The notes beneath the pieces are model-generated. The model saw nothing but the letters and a program-made list of their open reading frames with translations. It was not told the DNA's origin and did no database searches. A program made the position numbers and the translations under genes. Positions 55,030 through 64,000 of a DNA stretch of 64,000 bases are shown here, piece by piece. How positions within the stretch are numbered: position 1 is the first letter of the stretch; each line of letters begins with the position of its first letter. Source of the stretch: Psococerastis gibbosa (lineage: Eukaryota; Arthropoda; Insecta; Psocodea; Psocidae); NCBI GenBank assembly GCA_963971405.1, contig OZ020485.1, forward strand, positions 34,491,921 to 34,555,920. Direction: 5' to 3'.

Positions 55030-57841
55030 GTCCGCAGCTTTAAAAGTCCTTATAGTGAATGAAAGAATGTATTTCTTCTCTTATAAATTACAACAATTTC
55101 ATTTGCTACAATGTTAAAACTGTTCAAGAAATATCATTTTTATGCTCGTAGTCAAGTGGACTCCCTCTAAAGTCCTATAACACTTGAGTGGAAGGGGTAC
55201 GGGCGTAAACCTTTACATTTTACAACATAATAAAATAAAACAAAGCAATAGTACCTGCAGCATGCTTTGGCACATGATGGAAAGTACATTAAATTTTCCC
55301 CGTGCGGATTTTAACAAGCAAAACAGAGCTTTAGAATACGGAAAGTAGTAATAGTAAAAGCTTGTCACAAAGGGTTAGCTCAACTAAATGTGTTGAAATT
55401 CTCCGAAATTGATGTCGCATTGTGTGTCTTCATAGCAGCCATTACACCCGCGACTCGCACTGCGTGCCTGAGAGGGTTGAATTTTGGAGAGGGGGAGCTT
55501 AATTGCTCCCTGATGAGAGCATGGAGCAGATTTCAATTCCCACCAAGTCCTGAACGTGTCTTCAATTATTTCCGCTAGCTACGAAAACCCGTGACAGCCG
55601 CGAATTCTCCCGCCACTTGATGTGGTGACCATTTAACGCAGTTATTTTAAAATTAAGTTTACTCCTTTTCAATTACGAATTGAAAAAATAAATTAACTAA
55701 AAGGTGGATTGTCTAGTATGTGTGGGGATGAGACATGTGCCGTGTGCCATTCTCGACGAGAACATGGTTAAGTTATGTTAAACTCATGTGTTGGCGGGAA
55801 ATACATTTCAGTCAACCAAAAATGGGAAAACTGCGAAATTGTGGCCGGTGGGCATTGTTTTGCAGTGAATTATTGAGAAATATTACACTTTGTAGTTGTG
55901 TTTTTTTCACGAGTCCTTTCACTGTTCACCGCTCTGTGGGTTCCTAGTCCAGGCCGTCTCTGTGTGCATACCACATTTTAATTTTAATTATAAACTGGAT
56001 TATTCATGGTACGTTAACTGACAATTACCTTTTTTTTGTCATTGGCCATAGCTTGTGGAAACACAGTGTTTCTTATCGGTACTTGACTTGTATTAACCTG
56101 ACCAATTTGAAAACATTGTGCATCCAATATACTGCTATGATCGATGGTCTCAATGACCGTGCACCCAATTAAAATTGCCAGTTACTTCTAACACTTGTTG
56201 GTCTGATGGGATTTGGTAATTATGTGAGGCGATTATTGAGCTGTTTATGAAGTTCTTAACGTAGTGGATAACGATCTGGACTTTCTTAAAGGACGTCACG
56301 GGTCCTATTTTGCCAGCCATTCACTCATGTCTATTTAGAAATAATTATTCATGTGAGAGGCTGAAGCCAAGTGGTTAGGAATTCACTATAATCTGGATAT
56401 AATTAGCAAGTTCAAACACGAAGGTTTGTGAGGCTATGCATGTTCAAAATTTAATCACATGTCCACGAAAAAATCGTGCGAATGACAGAGATCGCTATCA
56501 CTGCTTTCCGCGGGCAGAGGACTAATACGACGCTGAATCTGAACGAAAAAGGTAGATAAAACAGAATATTATTCAATGAATGACATCAATGAGCCTTAGA
56601 ATGATCCAACTAAATAATTCAAGACAAAAAGAGGACCATCTGCTTCCGCAGGTCTTATTTTAGCACGAAAATAAGCTGAGCAGATGGGACTTCCCGTTTT
56701 TTGGGCATCACTCCTTGTTTTTTTAGAGCTTAATGTTCGGTGGTAAATTTACTATTGGCTAATGTAACGACTTATAATCCACAAAGGGCTGAATGCGCTG
56801 TACTGGAAATAATTGAAAAGTTCAAAAGAGAGAAACGTAAGCATTTTGGTACTTCTAACAAGCAGCTAACTCACAAATTTACGGTTTCGTAGATTTGCTG
56901 ATATAACCCTACATACATGTACGTACAAGTCAATTGCATGCATGTAGGCTACTTGGAAACCTGCTAATGTAGAATTCATTAGTGACCCTTGCTCGGAATA
57001 GAGATGCCACATGTTGAGAGACATAGCGTGCATATTGCACGACTGAATAATTAGCAATACATTTACGCTCTGTGTGTTATTCTCAAGTCTTTCATCAATT
57101 GTGCAAAAGAGCAATTGACTATTTATACAATGAATGTATCAATACTAGTACTGCATAATATTCCCAGTTTCTTTATGCATGATTTGGATTAAACTCGCCC
57201 TGTAAATGATGCATGCTAACTGCAGTAGTGTGCAGTATGCAGTGTTGGCAATGAAACTTAGGTGCGCCGACAAGATGGACCATACTGTCTGTCTAGCTTA
57301 TGCTGAAAGATGAACTAAAAGACTATTATTCGCGGGTTATGTTACAGTCCTATCAAAGCTAATTCTACAATAATTGAGAGCAGATACAGTTTCATTAGCA
57401 AACTTTAGCCCGTTTAACATAGCACGACAGAAGGCTTAAAACTGTTAAAAGTAGGATTAGGCAGACTTTAATTACTGTTGCTCGCGTATTATGTTTGTAG
57501 CATTTCAAGCTGAATGTGTATGATATAAAAATGCGGTGAAAATAATGCAAATATTGTAAATGATGCATCAACCCACATTTTTTCCTCTCCTTCCTTTCCA
57601 ACGTTCTTTCCCGCCCTCCTTCATCAGTGAATGGTTCCGACTCTGGCAAGCAGAGAACACGTTGCTGAATATTGAATGAATGCTGATTACTGATTGCCAC
57701 CCCCTTATTTACGAACTCATTATCTTCTTTAATAATAAGGAATCAGTTTATTCCTTAATTTTGCTGGCGACAGCGGCAATATTATCTCTCATCGAAAATA
57801 TCGCTTCCATGACGATGTCCTGGTGTGATTAAGTCTCGGTC
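55030..57841. other. Long featureless stretch
   Basis: About 2.8 kb with open frames no longer than 101 codons. None has a recognisable domain; no repeat was seen. Confidence 0.5.
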
Positions 57842-58048
57842 ATCAGGACATATAGAGGTGTAGTAGTGGTACGGACTCTGACTTTCACCCGAAAGGCTGT
57901 TGGTTCGAGTCCTACACTTCCTACATTTTCTGGCCATGCTTCGGAGGGCATGTAAAGCAGGCGGTCCCGGGTCTTCCTAGTTGAGTGTAAGAGAGGGCTT
58001 TATAGCTCTAACTCCGCTAGGTTGGCTTAGTAATAGAACAAAAAAGTC
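57842..58048 (+). mobile_element. SINE family 1, copy 10
   Basis: Full length. Exact B box at 57902-57912; the head has a small insertion (AGAGGTGTAGTAGTGG). The tail is short. Confidence 0.9.
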
Positions 58049-58636
58049 AATATTCATTCTACCATCGCTTGAAAAGTATCGGGAAGTGGGAACAAATGCT
58101 GGCAATGGTGCAATGCATGGTGTTGCCTTACCGAAAGGAAAACTTTTATTTTGGCCACGAAAACTTATGCTATTTTTTAAAATAGTAGCACTGTAGAAAG
58201 TCGTGATTCTAGTCAATCACAAATCAGAATATTAGCAAGTTACATACTTTCTTGGCTTTGATTGGCGATGACATGGGATGGGTCCATATTTACTTGGCAT
58301 CTTTAGATAAGGAAATAGGAATTATGTAAACGGATGTTTTTTTTTTCAATTTTGGCGCGGTACTCTTTCGAGTATTTGTGCCGGTCGGTGTGTGTGTGTG
58401 TGTGTGCGGAGTTGTTAACTTATTTTGGTTATTGTTGGTAGTTTCCGTTTGGAACGGTTCTTTTCTATTTGTCTATAGGTGTTTCGTGACTCCAGTCCTG
58501 ATAAGAAAGTTTAATGTTGACCGGCTAATGTTTGTCCCCAATTAAGCTTGGCCTTGTGTGTGGTTTTGGTAAGGAAAGTCTGACTATTTCGTCTGTAGGT
58601 AATTTTGGCAACTAATTTCGGTAATTATATGTTTTA
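58049..58636. other. No gene; (GT)n microsatellite
   Basis: A (GT)9 tract lies at 58388-58406. No other structure. Confidence 0.6.
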
Positions 58637-58814
58637 GGTACTGTTAGAGGCACTCCGCACATGCCACATGCATAGGAGATTGGTCACCAGTTTGGCTTCT
58701 ATACGGTAGTTAAATTTTAAACATGAGACGCATATGTATTTATGTAACAGGCAAACATTAATTGGCAGATTCATTATAATGTTATGAACATCAATAAAGT
58801 CTTCCTTCCGATTG
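58637..58814 (-). pseudogene. Weak LINE C-terminal remnant
   Basis: Minus-strand NRKEDFID at one end and ACGMCGVPLTVP at the other, about 45 codons apart, parallel SRKEEVV and LCTRCGVALTI in the RNase H-bearing LINE at 28.6 kb. Frames are not continuous. Confidence 0.4.
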
Positions 58815-59145
58815 AGGCTTATTTAAATGTAATTACAGTTGGGTGGTAATTGGGGTGGGTCTGTGAGGTCGAAATCCCGATGGCTCACGCGAGGTAGCCA
58901 TCCAATTGTGAATCGATTGGTTACCTCATCAGCGTGGCTCTGAGTTTGACTAAACAATCACTTAAGCGGGAGGGGGTGAGGGAGAAGCCATTATTTTAGG
59001 AATACTTGATATTCCTTCAGTGCCCTTGTAACATTTTTTGACAAATAAGTGACTCATAAATAAATAAAATCCCTTTCGGCTTTGGCCGTGTGTGGGGAGA
59101 TTCCGCAGACCCTGCTTTTCCTCTACGCTATGTACATACAGTATG
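58815..59145. other. No gene recognised
   Basis: No frame or repeat of note before the long inverted repeat begins. Confidence 0.5.
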
Positions 59146-60873
59146 TACTGTTCGCCCAGAAAAGTTTGCAAATGTCCATGAAAATATCCCTTAATGCTTT
59201 ACCAAGTCGGGGACAAGCCCCGCCTCTCCATGTAAATTCCCTATGCTGCATTTTCAAATCAGATAGAACTACTTTGCATATGTTTGTATACACAAAACTT
59301 ACGGGGATTCCATTCCAAATTTAATGCATTAAGGTCACAAGTGGACATTGCTTATTTTTTTAGCTAAAATTGTCGATCTGTTGCACTTTTTACGAATTCA
59401 CGACTCCAATGTCAAAATTAAAATTAAAATTAAAATTTTCTGAATGTTAGTTAATTGTCTTCAACTACTGTAGTAGTGGAACGGTTTTAGGATCATCATA
59501 GAACAAAATCAAAGCAATATTTATTTTTATAAATATTATTAGTGATGCGTTTCTTGAATTTGAGAAATTTATAAAATTTTCATCTTACCATACTGTGTTA
59601 TAAAATGGATCAACTTGAAAGTAGAAAGTTAACTTAAGAGCGTTCAGGCTACAGAATAGAGTTTCTGTGTATCACACCGATAAGGGTCTCGTCAAGGTAT
59701 AAATTCGATTTCCTTCAGACCTGGCGTTTCGGATTCCTTGTAAATACCTATAACGGCAAGAAAGCGTGCTTGGCGACTCGACCAAGACGTTGTATTTTGT
59801 CAAACATCTTAAATCTGCACAGCATTTAAATTGTGACTTCTTTGTTTCTGCTGCACTTCTGATGCGTGTATTTATAATAGTCTCCTCAACCGACTGGTTG
59901 TGTTTTTTATTTTACCTGAAATGAAGACGCCTAGTGATAAATACGCGGAGGCTCTCCTTGGGCATTTAGTAATGACCATCAAGCTCTAATATTTCTTGTC
60001 GCAGGGTGTCCAAGCTTAACAGTCAGCAATCATCCTAGGATGAATATACATAATCATGGGGTTCCTTATCATACTTTCATCACATTCGTCGAGATTATTG
60101 TAGTATTTTTGACGTCTTCTTTCCTTTGTATTTTTGTTGATTTTATACCTCGACGGACTCCTAGACTCTGTATATATATATATAATATATATCTTAAATA
60201 TAACTTTCAACTTCCTTAAATAGTTCGCAAAGGTTTAAGATCATCATTCATGCCTCCTAGTGAATTTGCTTGGCTTACCAAACGGTTCATGCGGAAATGT
60301 TGCTTCAGTTGCTTCCTCTTACTAGGCATGCTTCCTTTGGTAAGAGTTAACACTCTTTTCTGTGGTCTGAATGCCCTTAACATCGATATTAACTGTCTAC
60401 TTTCAAGTTGATCCATTTTATAACACAGTATGGTAAGATGAAAATTTTATAAATTTCTCAAATTCAAGAAACGCATCACTAATAATATTTATAGAAATAA
60501 ATATTGCTTTGATTTTGTTCTATGATGATCCTAAAACCGTTCCACTAACGTTGCTACAGTAGTTGAAGACAATTAACTAACATTCAGAAAATTTTAATTT
60601 TAATTTTGACATTGGAGTCGTGTAAAAAAAAAGTGCAACAGATCGACAATTTTAGCTAAAAAAATAAGCAATGTCCACTTGTGACCTTAATGCATTAAAT
60701 TTGGAATGGAATCCCCGTAAGTTTTGTGTATACAAACATATGCAAAGTAGTTCTATCTGATTTGAAAATGCAGCATAGGGAATTTACATGGAGAGGCGGG
60801 GCTTGTAACCGACTTGGTAAAGCATTAAGGGATATTTCCATGGACATTTGCAAACTTTTCTGGGTGAACAGTA
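59146..60873. mobile_element. DNA element with about 515-bp terminal inverted repeats
   Basis: The left arm (59148 to about 59662) and right arm (about 60350 to 60871) are reverse complements over about 515 bp. Differences include one fewer AAAATT unit and a 6-bp indel near CTACTGTAG. The outermost bases are CTGTTC/GAACAG and each side is flanked by TA (59146-59147 and 60872-60873), as for TA-targeting elements such as Tc1/mariner. The 690-bp centre has no recognisable transposase. A 66-codon minus frame (60216-60416, MDQLESRQLISMLRAF onward, basic middle) starts inside the right arm and could be a decayed first exon, but its family is unknown. Confidence 0.85.
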
Positions 60874-61435
60874 ATAGAAAATAAATAATACATTATTTTC
60901 CCGATCACAACATCAACACACAAAACATTCTTGTGTTCCAAACAATGACGACTATGAGCTTTTACTTATTAAATTATTTTTACTTTGACTGGACGCCATC
61001 TTGAAATCGCTGATTTGTCGTAAAAAGGGTTGATTACCATTATTGTAGATAATAATACGGGCTTTTAGTCAAATTTTAATTCATGCCTCTGCGACCAATA
61101 TTAACTGAGATATGAGGTTTCAATCGGCCGCCATCTTTTAACTAAATAGTGGATCGAGCTGGTTAACGAACTCGATCAAGACATTTGTATAATCAATTTT
61201 TGCGCCAAGTTTCATCAAAATCAGGTAATATTTACGGAAGTTAGAGTGTTTCCTAAAATCGATATACTGTACATACATATACAATATATATATATATATA
61301 TACATATATATAACATTTTGAACGAAGGGTGGTTTTAGGGTCAGGGGGTCATGAAATGAAAAGTGAAGAAATTTTCCGAAAGTCGAACATTGGTCGCCAT
61401 CTCAATAGGTAGATGAATCTCCCTAAAAATTGACT
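60874..61435. other. No gene; AT microsatellite
   Basis: (AT)n at 61284-61302 with a second block to 61312. AAGTTTCATCAAAATCAGG near 61208 is reminiscent of retroelement 3' regions, but there is no body. Confidence 0.5.
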
Positions 61436-61601
61436 TTGGTTCTATTACTAAGTTAGTTAGATTCAACTAGGAAAGCCCGGGACCGCCTGCTTTACATGTC
61501 CTCTGAAGCATGGCTCGAAAATGTAGCAAGTGTGGGACTCGAGCTAATAACGTTTCGGATGAAAGTCCGAGTCCAAGTAGTACCACTACTCATGTCCTGA
61601 C
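61436..61601 (-). mobile_element. SINE family 1, copy 11 (internal deletion)
   Basis: The segment around GGAGTTAGGGCTATAAAGCC is deleted; flanking parts are intact (CTATTACTAAG, CCCGGGACCGCC). The B box is changed (GGACTCGAGCT) and there is a small insertion in the A-box area. Confidence 0.85.
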
Positions 61602-62279
61602 ACAGCTTATTTGCTCGTATGGTACCTGACAATATACAAAAAATCCAGCTTTACCAAAAATTTTGCAAACTTTGTAATGTCTTATTATATCGTTTAGTAC
61701 ATGACATTTTACAGTACATTAATAAAATTCACGGCAACGCTACGCTGCAGCGATAGCGAATATTTATCAACTACCTATCCCGATTTTATGGTTTAAAAAA
61801 AGTTGCTGAAAGAGAAAGTATACAGGGAAAAGTTTCCATTTTTTTTACTTTTATGCTCTACGTCCTGTATAAAATGGGAAAATGTTTTAATTAAGACAGA
61901 AAAAGGGAAAAAGCATGGGTAAATATACTTTGGAAAGTTAAACACACCTTTTGAAATTCATGTTTAAATGCAAATCTTCAGCAAATATTGTCTGATTTTC
62001 TAATTAATGCCGTAGTTTTTGCCCAACCTAAAAGTATTTTAAAGGATGTCGTGCCTGCAACAAGGATTCAAGTTTATCAAGTTGTAATAATTTCATTTTA
62101 ATTCGCGCCTTTTTGCTAGTTTCGTTTATTAGCATATTAATTCATTCGTATTCATTTATGTGAATGTATATCGCATAGCTGATGAAATTCAGTTCATCAG
62201 GGCAGCCTGCAAGAAGGGATAGGATTAAGAAATTAAATTATGAGAAGAGAGTTCGGGGTAGAAGAACCATTGATGGAGA
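61602..62279. other. No gene recognised
   Basis: AT-rich; nothing recognised before the LINE remnant. Confidence 0.5.
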
Positions 62280-62500
62280 AGATGCCGAGAAGCTTGCAAT
62301 AGTTGGCACATGTAAAAATTGATAACCGCACATAAGCGAGGGAATGACTGGAGAAAGAGGGAACACGACAAAGAGGAAGACCAAGGAGGGGATACAGAAA
62401 CCAGATTGAGGACGATCTCCGAGACTGGTACTAGAGGAAGTGATGAATAACCAGAAGTGGAGAGACAGGAGGGAATGGAGCAAGCTCACGTGTCACACCC
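62280..62500 (+). pseudogene. LINE C-terminal remnant (GRPR motif)
   Basis: The plus strand reads LAHVKIDNRT, then EKEGTRQRGRPRRGYRNQIE, DDLRDW, and in another frame NNQKWRDRREW. The order GHV.R......R.RGRP...W...I..DL.......DR..WR is the C-terminal signature of many LINE reverse-transcriptase polyproteins. Several in-frame stops and a frameshift show it is dead. A minus-strand 83-codon frame over the same bases is a shadow. Confidence 0.7.
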
Positions 62501-62518
62501 TGGCAACTGATGCTGTTC

Positions 62519-62620
62519 AGGCGCGGTTTCCACCGACCTGCAAGTGCCTAAGTCTAGAATGTCTGTTACCACGTCACCGTATTTGTATTTTGCACTTGCA
62601 AGTCGGTGGAAACCGCGCCT
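62519..62620. mobile_element. Palindromic MITE, family P, copy 2
   Basis: 29-bp arms, AGGCGCGGTTTCCACCGAC onward at 62519-62547 and its complement at 62592-62620, differ at one base. The centre holds AATGTCTGTTACCACGTCA, matching the core of the copy at 53484. Total 102 bp. Confidence 0.85.
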
Positions 62621-63517
62621 TATTTATGAACCATATGCATTTAGAAACTTTCCATGATCGTCCCAAGGCACGTAGAATGTCTGTCCAGTAAATAGTTATT
62701 GTTTCAAGATTTTTAATAATAAAATAGGTTTTGTAACTGTGTCTGTTATACAGTAAATTCTACTTCTGCTAATTTTCAATTGCTTGTATGCCAAGCATGC
62801 CTGACTGGAAAGGAGTAGGCTGCCGTTATGTCAACAGTCACACAGTGGAAAAACCTAGATGTTGAACCAAAAGGGTTCCTTGACATGTTCACTGAACATA
62901 AGTGGTGTATGTCTGTTTTAAAGCCCTCCGTATCTTAATTTATTAATGTGTATAAAAATTTTTTTATGGGGAGGGTATAGTTTTAAACAAGGTTGTAAGG
63001 TTACCTGATGGTTATTCAGGGTCAATGTCGCATATTTTCCAATAGTAGGGGGGGGGGGAGCGACAATTGCCCCCGTGATTCAGAACTTCGATTGCCTAAA
63101 ACTATAGAAAGAAATTTTCAGAGTACATATTAGTTGTAGAAGTGGAAAAGCATCCCATAACCTACATGCTAAAATTATATAGAGCTGTCACTAAAATGAA
63201 TATCAGTAATAATTACGTGTCTAGCCCATAATGCTATGGTAAAATTTGTGTGATCAAACAAATTATTATCTAATTAACGAACTGTACGTTTGAATTGAAC
63301 AATTTAAATGTCGCTTAGTGCGTCTCCTGTGCATCGGTCACGTTATATCTACATTACTCTTTTCTAAATTACCAGTTACACCGCCCATGCATTATGTAAT
63401 ACAGCACTTTCAACAACGCTGCTATTTGTATTTTCCACCATTTCCATTCATTATAAACATGCATACATAGGCATATACAAAACATTCTAGTATAATTACA
63501 TTAATGCACCCCTCATC
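62621..63517. other. No gene recognised
   Basis: A 10-G run near 63049. No frame or repeat of note. Confidence 0.5.
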
Positions 63518-64000
63518 CAGTGGCGTAGCCAGATTTTTTTTTTTAGGGGTCTGGTTTTCAATCAACGTCAATATACAGCAATTTACACACGAGTATGCCA
63601 CGGACGACACGAATTGCCCATATAAATCTAATTGAATGTTACCTTGCCCCAGGAGTGAAAGGCAATTAAAAAGTAACATTAAAATAACCTTTTATGACTA
63701 ATAAAAATGTTTCAAAATGAGCTTCCTATGCTACTTCTGACCATTTCATCCATTATTTCGTCGCTGCTGACAATAATAGGGTAATGAGCTAATATTGGAG
63801 CAAAACCAGTCAGTCGCTCATCTTCCATCTCATTTCTTAAATATGACTTAATCCGTTTCAACGATGAAAATCTTCTAAAAAAAAATTTATTTTGCTAAAT
63901 GGGTCATACATAGGGACTACTGTAATTCTGTATAGCTGATCCAAGCTATGATGTGTCTAATCTTTTGTAGTCTAAACGTGAATTTGATTAGGAAAGACTT
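63518..64000 (-). mobile_element. hAT transposon, 3' part, running off the window
   Basis: CAGTGGCGTAGCCAG at 63518-63532 is a canonical hAT terminal repeat facing left. About 180 bp inside it, on the minus strand, a hAT transposase reading frame ends. The other end lies beyond 64000. Confidence 0.75.
63712..63960 (-). pseudogene. hAT transposase C-terminus (hATC dimerisation region), partial
   Basis: The minus-strand reading is HSLDQLYRITVVPMYDPFSK, INFFF, then RRFSSLKRIKSYLRNEMEDE, RLTGFAPILAHYPIIV, SSDEIMDEMVRSS and a TGA at 63712-63714. FSSLKRIKSYLRNxMxxxRL is the conserved hAT C-terminal dimerisation motif, seen in the zinc-finger MYM/DUF4371-like group. A one-base deficit in a T-run at about 63882 breaks the frame between INFFF and RRFSS, and a stop lies further upstream near 63960. 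The protein is therefore disrupted at least here. The catalytic core, if any, is outside the window. Confidence 0.8.

Noticed and set aside
1-64000. Bacterial defence, toxin-antitoxin, phage or operon content
   Set aside because: No tightly packed frames, no ribosome-binding pattern and no such domains; the window is eukaryotic repeat-rich DNA.

Overview
This window reads as AT-rich, intergenic, repeat-dense DNA from an animal nuclear genome. It is most likely an aquatic invertebrate, probably an arthropod. Support: no operon-like packing or ribosome-binding sites; no long open frames; LINE, SINE, hAT, Tc1-like and Helitron-like remnants; many AT-rich microsatellites; recurrent TAGGCCTA words. 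The arthropod assignment is inference from repeat flavour only. I found no intact host gene, no genuine tRNA or rRNA gene, no CRISPR array and no bacterial-type system.

The clearest units are as follows. (1) SINE family 1 has eleven copies with a tRNA-Glu(UUC)-like head (intact RNA polymerase III B box) and a conserved body; one copy has a 15-bp near-perfect target-site duplication. (2) SINE family 2 has four copies with an A-rich tail and a degenerate tRNA-like segment; two copies have target-site duplications. (3) At least eleven decayed LINE 3' ends appear at about 1.6, 6.5, 14.3, 15.9, 18.7, 28.6, 32.1, 32.7, 38.0, 50.4 and 62.3 kb, with a weaker one at 58.6 kb. Several carry poly(A) or short-repeat tails; the 28.6 kb copy has a complete but frameshifted RNase H domain. 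(4) hAT-type elements lie at 10.3-10.9 kb (8-bp duplication), 44.3-46.1 kb (nested inside another repeat), possibly 6.1 kb, and at the right edge, where a transposase C-terminus and its terminal repeat are visible. (5) Several palindromic or long-inverted-repeat elements are present. The most striking is a 1.7-kb element at 59.1-60.9 kb with arms of about 515 bp, flanked by TA. (6) A Helitron-like 5' sequence occurs at 28.2 kb and as two tandem units at 30.3 kb.

Layout: 0-8 kb holds LINE remnants and foldback elements. 8-19 kb holds a SINE, a tandem duplication split by a hAT, two LINE remnants, a dispersed TIR repeat and a LINE C-terminal frame of 140 codons. 19-28 kb is mostly featureless apart from a SINE 2 copy, an inverted-repeat element and the second copy of the TIR repeat. 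28-41 kb holds Helitron-like, LINE, SINE and tandem-duplication segments. 41-48 kb holds a Tc1 fragment, a SINE 2 copy, the nested hAT and SINEs. 48-64 kb holds SINEs, MITE-like palindromes, the long-TIR element and the terminal hAT.

The genes do not work together as a pathway. What can be reconstructed is an insertion history: SINEs mobilised by LINE-type machinery (target duplications, A-rich tails), and hAT elements landing in older duplicated repeats so that the paralogous copy serves as an approximate empty site. All protein-family calls come from reading translated motifs by eye; no searches were run.
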